Source: Synechococcus sp. MW101C3
Lineage (GTDB): Bacteria; Cyanobacteriota; Cyanobacteriia; PCC-6307; Cyanobiaceae
DNA length: 48,987 nucleotides
NCBI RefSeq assembly: GCF_002252635.1
Contig: NZ_NQKX01000012.1
Span: forward strand, 1 to 48,987
Direction: 5' to 3'
The position numbers and the translations under genes are program-made. How positions within the stretch are numbered: position 1 is the stretch's first letter; the number at the start of each line of letters is the position of its first letter. Shown here piece by piece: positions 18,870-27,484 of the stretch. Under the pieces are notes generated by a model. That model was not told the DNA's origin. It worked only from the letters and a program-made list of their open reading frames with translations, and did not search any database.

Positions 18870-19535
18870 TCAGCGAGTCATCTCTTTAGGTAGACCAGGA
18901 CGCCTAACATCGCCCGGCAGTACTAGGAATCCGTAGACGACGGGCTCATATCCTCGCGGCAGCAAATTCCAGCCAGCGTCATACACATGCACCCTGCGGG
19001 TGGCCTTGCCATCGGCCTCGAACGGCAGGCCCGCATGGGCCCAGGCCAGCGCACTGCCAGCCAGGTTGCGGGCCTCGAACCCTCGCTCTCTGAGCGTTCT
19101 GGTGTAATGGCCGCTGCGCACGCCGATGGTGCAATACGGCACTACGAGCCAGGAACGATAGCGGGCGCTGTTGCGCTCGAACTCTTCGCTGCTGATCGCC
19201 CCCGGCAACATCGACACGCGCCGTTCGTGCGGTTCGCGCACATCCACCAGCACCGCAGGCCGGTCGTTCGGGCGGGTCACCCATTCGCCCACGGAGATCT
19301 CCGGCTGGCCGGGAAACTGCTGCAGCTTCATCTCGTTATAACGGCGCTGCACTTCGGCCGCCAGCTCCTGATCGGCGGAGCTGGAGGTGCCTCTGTCACT
19401 GCCTTCATCCGAGCGATGCAGCCACAAGCCCGCCACAGCGGTGACCAGAGCCACAGCCAATGCCGCTCTGGCCCTGGCAGTTTTGGACCACGAAGGACCC
19501 ACCCAACGCAGCCGCTCAGGGCCAGGTCGCTTCAT
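18870..19535 (-). CDS. Membrane-anchored rhodanese-like domain protein
   Basis: A 221-residue protein with one N-terminal membrane segment (about residues 23-42, AALAVALVTAVAGLWL) and a rhodanese domain behind it: VLVDVREPHERRVSMLPGA (about 93-111) and the active-site loop VVPYCTIGVRSGHYT, where the Cys (about residue 133) sits at the catalytic position. Rhodaneses move sulfane sulfur or act as phosphatase-like or regulatory modules; with the anchor it would work at a membrane surface. After the domain a ~55-residue tail (VHVYDAGWNLLPRGYEPVV) has no known fold to me. Its ATG overlaps the NUDIX stop (ATGA), so the pair is one operon. Confidence 0.85.
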   Translation of the reverse strand: MKRPGPERLRWVGPSWSKTARARAALAVALVTAVAGLWLHRSDEGSDRGTSSSADQELAAEVQRRYNEMKLQQFPGQPEISVGEWVTRPNDRPAVLVDVREPHERRVSMLPGAISSEEFERNSARYRSWLVVPYCTIGVRSGHYTRTLRERGFEARNLAGSALAWAHAGLPFEADGKATRRVHVYDAGWNLLPRGYEPVVYGFLVLPGDVRRPGLPKEMTR

Positions 19536-19960
19536 GGCACCCAGCCCTCCTCCACCAGCTTCTCCACCGCCCGCTGCAGCGAGGGGGCCAGCGGGCGCGT
19601 TTCCGTGCGGCGGGGGCTCCAGATCGAACCGGTGCGCAGCTCCTCCAGGGAGGCCAGCGTCAGATCCTGCCCCTCACGCAGATCGAGCGCATCCAGGGGC
19701 AGCGTGATGGTGGTGCGGAAGAAGTGGGCGTCGCGTTGTGGGTTGCGGTGCAGAAACCAGAAAGCGAGGTCTTGCGCCTCCCAGCGGATCTCCTCGCGCA
19801 ATTCGCGCCGCAGGGCCTGCTCCGGGGTTTCACCCGGATCCAGGTGGCCGCCGAACAATCCCCAGGTGCCGGGGTACACGATGCCCTCGATGTCGTCGCG
19901 CAGCTGCAGCAGCCAGCGGCCCTGCTGCTCCGCCATCGCCAGGGCCACCTCCACGCTCAT
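19532..19960 (-). CDS. NUDIX hydrolase
   Basis: A 142-residue NUDIX protein. The box G-x5-E-x7-REUxEE is complete (GHLDPGETPEQALRRELREE, about residues 40-59), giving the metal-binding Glu residues needed to cleave a nucleoside diphosphate linked to another group. Preceding VYPGTWGLFGGH is the usual strand before the box. The substrate is not predictable. The chosen ATG at 19960 begins MSVEVALAMAEQQGRWLLQL, a normal NUDIX start; the longer frame upstream is low-complexity and overlaps the 11-bp repeat array. It is cotranscribed with the rhodanese gene. Confidence 0.88.
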   Translation of the reverse strand: MSVEVALAMAEQQGRWLLQLRDDIEGIVYPGTWGLFGGHLDPGETPEQALRRELREEIRWEAQDLAFWFLHRNPQRDAHFFRTTITLPLDALDLREGQDLTLASLEELRTGSIWSPRRTETRPLAPSLQRAVEKLVEEGWVP

Positions 19961-20048
19961 CGCTATTGCCGGCCGCAGACGGATCCAGCTTGGCGCGGGG
20001 GGCGAGGAACCAGCTGGCGACCGACCAGTGCGTGAGCAGGGGAAGAAC

Positions 20049-20103
20049 AGCGCAAGACCAGCGGAAGGACAGCGGAAGGACAGCGGATGGACATCGGATG
20101 GAC
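20049..20103. repeat. Imperfect 11-bp tandem repeat, five units
   Basis: Five adjacent 11-base units vary around AGCGGAAGGAC (first unit AGCGCAAGACC, last unit ATCGGATGGAC). The array lies between the divergent NUDIX and GH57 genes, where promoters are expected. The period matches about one DNA helical turn. Confidence 0.8.
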
Positions 20104-20182
20104 AGTGCCCGACCAATCCGTGAGCCATCCGGGGCCAGCCCGGGCCGCCGCGACGATGATGACCCTGCCGGCAGCCATCACA

Positions 20183-21661
20183 ATGAGCCACCCAACCCTG
20201 CCGCCGATCGCCGGCTCAGAAGCCGAGATCCTTGCCCTGGTACAGGATTCCGGCCCGGTGTTCCTGCCACGCAGCAACCTGAACCTGGGGCAGATCCGCT
20301 CAGGCTTCGCCTGCGCCTTGCACATGCACCAACCCACGATTCCAGCGGGTACCGGTGGTGAGCTGATCTCCCACCTTCAATACATGCTGGAGCATCCGGG
20401 CGAAGGCGATAACCACAACGCCGAACCCTTTGCCCACTGCTACAGGCGTCTGGCAGACATCCTCCCCCAGCTGATTGCAGAGGGCTGCAACCCACGGATC
20501 ATGTTGGATTATTCCGGCAATCTGCTCTGGGGCCTGGGTCAGATGGGCCGCGTCGATGTGATCGAGGCGCTGCAGAAGCTCGCCTGCGACCCCAGCCTCC
20601 AGCCCCATGTGGAGTGGCTCGGCACCTTCTGGAGCCACGCAGTGGCGCCCTCCACCCCGATTCCCGATCTCAGGCTGCAGATCCTCGCCTGGCAGCACCA
20701 GTTCAAGGCCCTGTTCGGCCCTGAGGCACTGCAGCGGGTGAAGGGATTCTCCCCACCGGAGATGCACCTGCCCAACCATCCCGACACCCTCTATGAGCTG
20801 GTGAAGGCGCTCAAGGAATGCGGCTACCGCTGGCTGCTGGTGCAGGAGCACAGCGTGGAACGGCGTGATGGCAGCGGCCTGAGCCAGGAGCAGAAGGTGC
20901 TTCCCAATCTGCTGGTGGCGCGCAACTCCAGCGGGGAGGAACTGTCGATCACGGCATTGATCAAAACCCAGGGCTCCGACACGAAGCTGGTGGGTCAGAT
21001 GCAGCCCTGCTATGAAGCGATGGGGCTGGGCCGGCAGGTGCTGGGAGGCAGCACGGTGCCGTCGTTGGTGTCACAGATCGCCGATGGCGAGAACGGTGGC
21101 GTGATGATGAATGAGTTCCCGCCCGCCTTCCTTCAGGCCCACCGCACCATCAGTGCCAAGGGCAGCGAGGCGGACACGGTGGCCATCAACGGCACGGAAT
21201 ACCTGGAGTTGCTGGAGGCGGCTGGGGTGACCTCCGAGCAGTTCCCCCAGATTCAGGCGGTGCAGCAGCACAAGCTCTGGCAACAGCTGAGCGGCCCGCC
21301 CAGCCCTGCTGCCACTGAAGCTGCGATCGCCGAGCTCCAGGCCCAGGATTCCTCCTTTTCGATGGCCGGCGCCTCCTGGACCAACAACCTCAGCTGGGTG
21401 GAGGGCTACGCCAATGTGCTCGAACCAATGACCAGCCTGAGCGCTCAGTTCCACCAGCTGTTTGCCCCTCAGCTGGCGAGGGATCCCGGTGTCACCGCCA
21501 CCGAGCCTTACCAGCAGGCCCTGCTGCACCTGTTGTTGCTGGAAACCAGCTGCTTCCGCTACTGGGGCCAAGGCACTTGGACCGACTACGCCAGCGAGAT
21601 TCACAGGCGCGGCCTTGCCCAGCTGGAGCTCGCAGCCGCCGGCGCCCTACAGGTTGTCTAG
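20183..21661 (+). CDS. Glycoside hydrolase family 57 protein
   Basis: A 492-residue GH57-type protein. The hallmark first motif H-x-HQP is seen as ALHMHQPTIPAG (about residue 44-48), and GFSPPEMHLPN (about residue 190-200) resembles the G-x-W-x-x-E segment that carries the Glu nucleophile. GH57 enzymes include alpha-amylases, 4-alpha-glucanotransferases and branching enzymes, so a role in glycogen handling is likely but the exact reaction is not readable. The start is open: ATG at 20183 (MSHPTLPPIAGSEAE) or one at 20156; both lie just downstream of the 11-bp repeat array. Next gene is the GAF protein, convergent. Confidence 0.85.
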   Translation: MSHPTLPPIAGSEAEILALVQDSGPVFLPRSNLNLGQIRSGFACALHMHQPTIPAGTGGELISHLQYMLEHPGEGDNHNAEPFAHCYRRLADILPQLIAEGCNPRIMLDYSGNLLWGLGQMGRVDVIEALQKLACDPSLQPHVEWLGTFWSHAVAPSTPIPDLRLQILAWQHQFKALFGPEALQRVKGFSPPEMHLPNHPDTLYELVKALKECGYRWLLVQEHSVERRDGSGLSQEQKVLPNLLVARNSSGEELSITALIKTQGSDTKLVGQMQPCYEAMGLGRQVLGGSTVPSLVSQIADGENGGVMMNEFPPAFLQAHRTISAKGSEADTVAINGTEYLELLEAAGVTSEQFPQIQAVQQHKLWQQLSGPPSPAATEAAIAELQAQDSSFSMAGASWTNNLSWVEGYANVLEPMTSLSAQFHQLFAPQLARDPGVTATEPYQQALLHLLLLETSCFRYWGQGTWTDYASEIHRRGLAQLELAAAGALQVV

Positions 21662-21690
21662 ACCGCGCCGCAGGTTCGGCTCACCCACAT

Positions 21691-22416
21691 TCAGCTTTCC
21701 GGTGCATCCCCGGCAGGATCCCCCGGGATGGGCTCCACTTCTGGGAAGAAGCGGGCCATGCAGGCGTTGCAGACACCGTGGGAGAACTCCACGTTGTCGT
21801 GGCTCTTGATGAAGGCCTCCACGCTCTGCCAGTAGCCGCTGTCGTTGCGGATGCCCTTGCAGTAGGAGCAGATCGGAATCAGCTCCTCCATCACATTGAT
21901 GCGCTCGAGGGCAGCCGCAAGCTGATCGGACACCCGCTTGAGCTCCAGCTGCAGCACCACCTGATGGGCCAGCACTTCAAGCGCGTGCACCTGCGCGGCG
22001 CTGAGTTCACGGGGTTGGCGGTCGATCACGCAGAGGGTGCCGATCTTGGCGCCTTCCGGTGTGCTCAGCGGCACCCCCATGTAAAACACGATGTTCGGTT
22101 CGCTGCATACGAGCGGGTTATCGCGAAAGCGCTCATCTTCGCGGGCATCCCGCACGACGAGGGTTTGCTCGCCGAGAATGGCGTGCGCGCAGAACGACAC
22201 ATCACGGCTCGTTTCGCTCACCTCCAGGCCCACCTTGGATTTGAACCACTGGCGTTCCTCATCCACCAGGCTGATCAAGGCGATCGGCACGTCGCAAAGC
22301 TGGGCGGCCAGATAGGTGATCGCGTCGTACGACGATTCAGCCTCCGTATCCAGGATGCGGTAGTTCTTCAAGGCCTCCAGGCGGGCTGCTTCGCGTGGAG
22401 CCACATTCGCGCGCAT
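21691..22416 (-). CDS. GAF-domain sensor protein with C-terminal Cys motif
   Basis: A 241-residue protein with one GAF domain (about 20-165). It opens with ARLEALKNYRILDTEAESSY, a start typical of GAF proteins, and contains DVPIALISLVDEERQWFKS, FCAHAILG and FYMGVPLSTPEGAKIGTLCV. After a coiled stretch (LKRVSDQLAAALERINVMEE) the C-terminus has ICSYCKGIRNDSGYW and HGVCNACM, a paired C-x2-C motif found at the ends of many signalling proteins of unknown biochemical role, possibly metal- or redox-binding. No kinase or cyclase domain is attached. It faces a hybrid histidine kinase across a 173-base shared upstream region, so a signalling link is plausible. Confidence 0.85.
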   Translation of the reverse strand: MRANVAPREAARLEALKNYRILDTEAESSYDAITYLAAQLCDVPIALISLVDEERQWFKSKVGLEVSETSRDVSFCAHAILGEQTLVVRDAREDERFRDNPLVCSEPNIVFYMGVPLSTPEGAKIGTLCVIDRQPRELSAAQVHALEVLAHQVVLQLELKRVSDQLAAALERINVMEELIPICSYCKGIRNDSGYWQSVEAFIKSHDNVEFSHGVCNACMARFFPEVEPIPGDPAGDAPES

Positions 22417-22589
22417 GGAAAGCCTGATCACCACTGCAAACGTAGGGAACAGGGATCGTGCGCCCTGGGAGGGTTCACATCTCCTCATGGCGCAACGCCA
22501 GGTCCTCGCGCAGGCGCGCCTGAGGGGCCACCGTTGTAGACCAGAGAGACGACGGGCCGTGAGGGCATCTGGCTGGCTGGTTCTCCCGC

Positions 22590-24647
22590 ATGTCCGGTGT
22601 TTCCCGGTCGGCTCAACGCCAGCCTGAGCTCGCCACATCCGGTTGGAGCCGCCAACGCATTCGCCGCGAGAGCGTTCTACTGGCCGCCACGATCTTTGGC
22701 GTGGCCGCGGTTGCACTCAGTTTCAACTACTGGAGTGCCACCAGGCTGCTGCGCCAGGAGGTGCGCGAAAGCCTGCGCCATCTGGTGAGCATCGCTGCGG
22801 GCGAGATGGATCCAGCCCTGGTGGCTGCGATCACCAGTCCCGAGCAGACGGGCAACGCCGATTACCGCCGCGCCAGTGCTCCGCTGCTGAAGCTGCGCCA
22901 GCTGGTGCCCGAGATCTTCTACGCCTATGTGTTGGTCAACTCGCCGGAAGGCCTGCGCTTCACGCTTGACAGCACCTATTACATCAAGAATCCGAGGGAC
23001 TTCGTCAGCCCTCTCACCGTTGGTGAGCTCTACCTCGACCCCTCGGCGGACGCGCTGCAGGCGGCCCGAACCGGCTTGATCCAGATCAGCGCCAGGCCCT
23101 ATACGGATCAATTCGGCACCTTCATGAGCGGCTTTGCCCCGATCCGCAGGAGCGATGGGGAGCAGGTGGGCCTGGTGGGCATCGATTTCTCGCTGGCGCA
23201 ACTGCAGCGCAAGGAACTTCCGCTGCAGCTCACCTTCGGGCTTGGTCTGCTGGGCAGCGCCGGCTTTTCGCTGCTGGCGGCCGGCTTCCATCGCCGTTCC
23301 CTCAAGGCCCGTGCCCGAGCGTTTGAAGCCATGGCTTCCGCCGATCGGGCCAAGAGCACCTTTCTCGCCACCCTCAGCCACGAGATCCGCACCCCACTCA
23401 ATGGCGTCATCGGCATGACTGGCCTTGTGCTGGATACGGACCTGTCCAGCCAGCAGCGGGAGTGCCTGGAGATCGTGAACAGCTCGGGCGAATCCCTGCT
23501 CGCCCTGCTCAATCAGGCGCTCGACTTCGCCCGGATCGAAGCGGGAGACCTGGTGGTCGAGCAGGCGCTGTGCTCACTGCCTGCGCAGATGGAGGAGGTG
23601 ATCGCCACCTGCCTGAGCCTGGCCAGAGCCAAGGCGATCGACCTGTCGTTGGTGGTGGGCGCAGAAGTGCCGCCGCTGATCCGCACCGACGGCCAGCGCT
23701 TGCGCCAGATCCTGCTCAACCTGATCGGCAATGCCATCAAGTTCACCGACGCCGGCCGTGTGGTGGTCTCCGTTCAGGCATCTGAGGTCACTGGGGAGGT
23801 CACAGCAAAGGGCACCGCCCCCAAAGGAGAGCAACCGGCAACTGCCTTGACCTTCTCCATCGTGGACACCGGGGTCGGCATGGCCGCCGATCAGATCGAG
23901 CTCCTGTTCCGGCCGTTTTCCCAGCTCACCAGCTCCACCAACAAGCCCCACGCCGGCACCGGTCTGGGCCTGGCCATCAGCCGGCAGCTGGTGGAAGCCC
24001 TCGGCGGCACGATCCAGGTGGAGAGCCACCCCGGCCAAGGCACCGCTGTGAGCTTCAGCCTGCCGGTGGAAACGGTGGCCTCAACGCCCGCTCCGGAGGC
24101 GGACGCCGCTGTGTCTGCGCTGGACCCCCTTGCCACAGGGTCTGCTCTGGAAGCTGCGGCCTCTCCAACTGCCCTGGAACCCCCGGCCGCCACACCTCCG
24201 TCAGGTTCCTCGTCTTCGCCGCCGGCCCAGCCGGAGGGCAGCAGCTTCGCGGCCTGCCATCCCCTGCGCATCCTGCTGGCCGACGACAGCGCCGTGAACC
24301 GGCGGCTCTGTGAGCTGATGCTGCGGCGCCTGGGCTATGAACCCGAGTCCGCCGCCGATGGCCAGGAGGCGCTCGAACGCCAGCGCCAGTTCGACCCGGA
24401 CCTGATCCTGATGGATGTGCAGATGCCGCGGCTGGATGGCCTGGAGGCCACCCGCCGCATCCGCTCCGCCACCGGTGGCGCGGAGCGGCCCTGGATCGTT
24501 GCCGTCACCGCCTTCACCACCGTGGAAGATCGGGCGGCGGCCCTGCAGGCCGGCATGAACGAAGTGCTCGGCAAGCCGCTCAAGAGCGAACCGCTCACGG
24601 CCAGCCTGGTGCGCGCCCACGCCCGCTGCCGCGCCCATCCGCCATAG
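22590..24647 (+). CDS. Hybrid sensor histidine kinase/response regulator
   Basis: A 685-residue membrane hybrid kinase. One membrane segment at about 30-50 and a second at about 207-230 bracket a periplasmic sensor of ~155 residues with a PAS/Cache-like look ([33 protein letters not shown]). The HisKA helix has the phospho-His in [11 protein letters not shown] (residue 264). HATPase motifs are [21 protein letters not shown] and [10 protein letters not shown] Ser/Pro/Ala-rich linker of ~70 residues leads to a receiver domain (about 557-680) with phospho-acceptor Asp in [13 protein letters not shown] (about 609), Thr in VAVTAF and Lys in GKPLKS. No separate output domain is present. The stimulus is unknown. 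Confidence 0.92.
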   Translation: MSGVSRSAQRQPELATSGWSRQRIRRESVLLAATIFGVAAVALSFNYWSATRLLRQEVRESLRHLVSIAAGEMDPALVAAITSPEQTGNADYRRASAPLLKLRQLVPEIFYAYVLVNSPEGLRFTLDSTYYIKNPRDFVSPLTVGELYLDPSADALQAARTGLIQISARPYTDQFGTFMSGFAPIRRSDGEQVGLVGIDFSLAQLQRKELPLQLTFGLGLLGSAGFSLLAAGFHRRSLKARARAFEAMASADRAKSTFLATLSHEIRTPLNGVIGMTGLVLDTDLSSQQRECLEIVNSSGESLLALLNQALDFARIEAGDLVVEQALCSLPAQMEEVIATCLSLARAKAIDLSLVVGAEVPPLIRTDGQRLRQILLNLIGNAIKFTDAGRVVVSVQASEVTGEVTAKGTAPKGEQPATALTFSIVDTGVGMAADQIELLFRPFSQLTSSTNKPHAGTGLGLAISRQLVEALGGTIQVESHPGQGTAVSFSLPVETVASTPAPEADAAVSALDPLATGSALEAAASPTALEPPAATPPSGSSSSPPAQPEGSSFAACHPLRILLADDSAVNRRLCELMLRRLGYEPESAADGQEALERQRQFDPDLILMDVQMPRLDGLEATRRIRSATGGAERPWIVAVTAFTTVEDRAAALQAGMNEVLGKPLKSEPLTASLVRAHARCRAHPP

Positions 24648-24668
24648 GCGTGCAGCCAGGCCCCGGCC

Positions 24669-26006
24669 TCAGGGGGTGAGCTCCACGGCCTCTGGGGGAG
24701 TGGCCAGCACCAGGCGCAGCAGCACCGGCGCCAGGAAGGTGGTGCCCATCACCATCAGCAGGATCGCCGCCTCCAGCGACGGACCCAGCACTCCGGTCTG
24801 GGTGCCGAGGCCGAGGAAGATCAGGCCCACTTCGCCGCGCGGCATCATGCCCAGCCCCACCGCCAGCCGGTTGGTGGGCTCCTTGCTGAGGTAGCTCCAG
24901 CCCGCCGCCACCTTGCTCACCACCGCCGCCACCAGCAGGAAGCCGGCCATCACCAGCCCCTCATGGTTGGCCGCATCGAAGGGGTTGAGCACGGCCAGAT
25001 CGAGGCCGCTGCCGATCAGCACGAAGAACACGGTGGCGAACAGCGCCACTAGGGGCTTCACCGCCACCTCGATCGCATGCTGGTGGCGGGAGGAACTCAG
25101 GATCAGCCCGCCGGCGAAGGCGCCGAGGGCGGCCTCCAGCCCGAAGGCCTGGGCCGCGAAGCAGGCCAGCGAAAGCACCAGGAAGGCCGCCACCACCACT
25201 TCACCCGGGGCGCGCAGGCGGTCGAGCAGCCAGTCGAAGGCGGGCGCGGCGGTGCGGCTCAGCAGCAGGGCCACCGCCACGAACACCGCAGCTGCTGCCA
25301 CCAGCTTCAGCACCGGCGCCAGGGCGAAGCCTTCGCCGCCGGCCAGCGCCACCACCACCGCCAGGATCACGATGCCGAGGATGTCATCGAGCACAGCCGC
25401 GCCGATCACGGTCTGGCCGTCGCGGGTGCGCAGAAACTTGAGCTCGCCCAGCACGCTGGCGGTGATGCCGATGCTGGTGGCGGTCATGGCGGCGCCGGCA
25501 AAGATCGCCGGCAGCAGGGGCACACCGAACAGGGCATGCAGCCCGAAGGTGCCAAGAACAAAAGGCAGCACCACCCCGGTGAGCGCCACGGTGATGGCTT
25601 GCACCCCCACGGCCATCAGCTCCTCCAGCTCGCTTTCGAGGCCGGTGAGGAACAGCAGGGCGAACAGGCCGATCTTGCCCACCGACTGCAGGTTGCTGAA
25701 GCTGTGGTCGTAGATCTCCTGCACCTGGACCGGCTCCACGTGGGCCAGCGAGGCGATCGCGCCCTGGGCGGTGCCGTTGAGCGCACTGGCCAGCTCCGGC
25801 GCCAGGATCAGATGCAACCCCGACACGCCGATCAGCACCCCGGCCACCAGCTCACCGAGGATGGCCGGCAGGCCGAACCGCACCATCAGCTCGGCCAGGG
25901 CGCGGGCGGCGAAGAGGATCACGATGAAGCGACCCGCCTGGATGAGCGTTTCGGCCGCTTCGATCTGATGCCCCCCGGTGGAGAGCAACAGGGCTGGAAG
26001 ATCCAT
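24669..26006 (-). CDS. Cation:proton antiporter, CPA2 family
   Basis: A 445-residue antiporter with about twelve to thirteen membrane helices and no TrkA-N tail. Early helices show ALAELMVRFGLPAILGELVA (typical CPA2 start) and GVLIGVSGLHLI. The ion-path helix region contains TSIGITASVLGELKFL and, shortly after, AVLDDILGIVILAVVVAL with the paired Asp residues expected for Na+ or K+/H+ exchange. Late helices have GLMMPRGEVGLIF-like GLGMMPRGEVGLIFLG. Cyanobacterial homologues (NhaS-type) sit in plasma or thylakoid membranes and handle ion and pH balance. It converges with the kinase gene with 21 bases between them. Confidence 0.9.
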   Translation of the reverse strand: MDLPALLLSTGGHQIEAAETLIQAGRFIVILFAARALAELMVRFGLPAILGELVAGVLIGVSGLHLILAPELASALNGTAQGAIASLAHVEPVQVQEIYDHSFSNLQSVGKIGLFALLFLTGLESELEELMAVGVQAITVALTGVVLPFVLGTFGLHALFGVPLLPAIFAGAAMTATSIGITASVLGELKFLRTRDGQTVIGAAVLDDILGIVILAVVVALAGGEGFALAPVLKLVAAAAVFVAVALLLSRTAAPAFDWLLDRLRAPGEVVVAAFLVLSLACFAAQAFGLEAALGAFAGGLILSSSRHQHAIEVAVKPLVALFATVFFVLIGSGLDLAVLNPFDAANHEGLVMAGFLLVAAVVSKVAAGWSYLSKEPTNRLAVGLGMMPRGEVGLIFLGLGTQTGVLGPSLEAAILLMVMGTTFLAPVLLRLVLATPPEAVELTP

Positions 26007-26217
26007 GACAGGCGCTCAGCAGTGTGCCGGGCATCCTTTCATCCCTGCAGGGTGATGGAGACCACCATGGGCAGACCGCGATCAGAGGGCCTCAGGGTCG
26101 GCCACCTGCTCAGCCAAACGAGGCAGCCCTTGAATCTGGCACCAGCGTCTCGCCGTCCACCGGCGCCTTGCGGCACCCCGTCACACTGAATCCCCAGCAG
26201 GCCGGCAGGTTCCAGCG

Positions 26218-26424
26218 ATGGGAAGGTCCACCAGGCCATTGCGGCGGCGGCATCGCCACAGCCCGACCCAGTCCATCGAGGTTCCGCCGGTCCGCGCGTC
26301 CACGATCTCCCCGGGGGTGGCGATCGCCATTGCCGTGGTGCTGTTCACCCTGCCGCTGCTGCTCACCAACGTGCAGCAGTCGGGCGACCCGCTCAAGGTG
26401 CGGAGAGAGCTGCGCAAGTTCTGA
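26218..26424 (+). CDS. Small single-span membrane protein
   Basis: A 68-codon frame at most. Its last ~40 codons look genuinely coding, with strong GC3 bias: SPGVAIAIAVVLFTLPLLL (membrane helix), then TNVQQSGDPLKVRRELRKF (basic tail). The first ~25 codons (RPLRRRHRHSPTQS) look non-coding, so the real start may be a GTG or other codon near 26300. It lies alone between two leftward genes. No family recognised. Confidence 0.45.
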   Translation: MGRSTRPLRRRHRHSPTQSIEVPPVRASTISPGVAIAIAVVLFTLPLLLTNVQQSGDPLKVRRELRKF

Positions 26425-26481
26425 GCGGATCCGCCAGCGCTCGCTCGGGGCAAGTGGTCCCTGCGGCGATCTGGCTCCGCC

Positions 26482-26631
26482 TCAGGGCAGGGTGAAGCCC
26501 GAGGTGTTCAGGTGCTTGAGATCCAGCAGCACCACCGCGAACCACCCCAGCAGGGCCAGGCCACCGATCACCGCGAGCACCACCAGCAGGCTGGCCAGCA
26601 CCGATTTGGAAGAGCCGCTGTCGTTCGGCAC
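26482..26631 (-). CDS. Small single-span membrane protein
   Basis: A 49-residue protein from a GTG start: VPNDSGSSKSVLASLLVVLA, then VIGGLALLGWFAVVLLDL as a membrane helix and a short tail KHLNTSGFTLP. Codon use matches the local high-GC genes, and a GAAGG lies upstream of the GTG. It sits 82 bases behind the SDR gene in the same direction and may be cotranscribed. It is below the size most gene callers accept. Confidence 0.5.
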   Translation of the reverse strand: MPNDSGSSKSVLASLLVVLAVIGGLALLGWFAVVLLDLKHLNTSGFTLP

Positions 26632-26713
26632 GCACTGGATCGAAGGGCCCTTCACTGTCCCACAGGCCGGCAGCGCCAGCAGCTCACCCCAAAGCCGCTT
26701 ACGCCACAGCCGC

Positions 26714-27379
26714 TCACCAGGGCAGCAGCTCGCCGTTGGCGTGCCAGAAGCTGCCGGAGGTGGCGAGGTTGAGCGCATCGATGCGGGCCAGCAGCCCCTG
26801 CACCGACTGCTCGACGCTGATGCCCTGCGCCGTGAAGCCCGTCATGCGCGTGCGCACCAGGCCGGGATGAAGGATGGCCACCGCGATGCCGCGTGGCGCC
26901 AGGTCAATCGCCAGCGACTTGCCCGCCATGCAGAGCGCCACCTTCGACATCCGGTAGCCGTAGGAACCGCCGGAGCTGTTGTCGGCGATCGAGCCCATGC
27001 GGCTGGTCATCAGGATCACCTTGGCGCCGGTGGGCAGCTGGGCCAGCAGGGCGCGGGTGAGACGCAGCGGTGCCACCGCATTCACCTCGAACTGACGGCG
27101 CAGGCTGATCGGATCGAGATCCTCCAGGCTCGTGCGCTCCAGGATGCCGGCGTTGTGGATCAGTCCATCGATCGCCAGCCCGTCGAGCCGTTGCAGCAAG
27201 CCGGCCACGGCGGCCTCGGAGGTGATGTCCACGTCCTGCTCGATCCGCACACCCAGGGCCGCGAGCTCGGCCGAAGTTGTGCGGCAGGCGGCGATCACCG
27301 TGTCACCGCGGGCCTTCAGCTGGCGGCAGTATTCGGTGCCGATGCCGCGGTTGGCACCGGTGACGAGGAAGGTGGCCAT
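26714..27379 (-). CDS. Short-chain dehydrogenase/reductase (SDR)
   Basis: A 221-residue classical SDR. The cofactor loop is TGANRGIG near the N-terminus, followed by the NAG motif (LIHNAGILERTS), a catalytic Ser in ILMTSRMGSIADNSSGG and Tyr-Lys in YGYRMSKVAL. The pattern resembles the C-factor/sniffer-like subgroup, which reduces carbonyl compounds with NADPH; the substrate is unknown. The ATG at 27379 is chosen because it starts directly before the Rossmann strand (MATFLVTGANRG). Divergent from the amine oxidase, with 105 bases between the starts. Confidence 0.9.
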   Translation of the reverse strand: MATFLVTGANRGIGTEYCRQLKARGDTVIAACRTTSAELAALGVRIEQDVDITSEAAVAGLLQRLDGLAIDGLIHNAGILERTSLEDLDPISLRRQFEVNAVAPLRLTRALLAQLPTGAKVILMTSRMGSIADNSSGGSYGYRMSKVALCMAGKSLAIDLAPRGIAVAILHPGLVRTRMTGFTAQGISVEQSVQGLLARIDALNLATSGSFWHANGELLPW

Positions 27380-27484
27380 GGGCGCGTCGAGCGGCACCGC
27401 AGGCTCTGGAGACTATCGGCTACAAGAGCGCTGGTGGTACCCGCCGCACCGGCGTCCCCTGCGCCCCGTTGCGATGTTGAACAG

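Noticed and set aside
20049-20103. 11-bp array as a CRISPR
   Set aside because: Units are short and directly adjacent, without spacers, and no cas genes are nearby.
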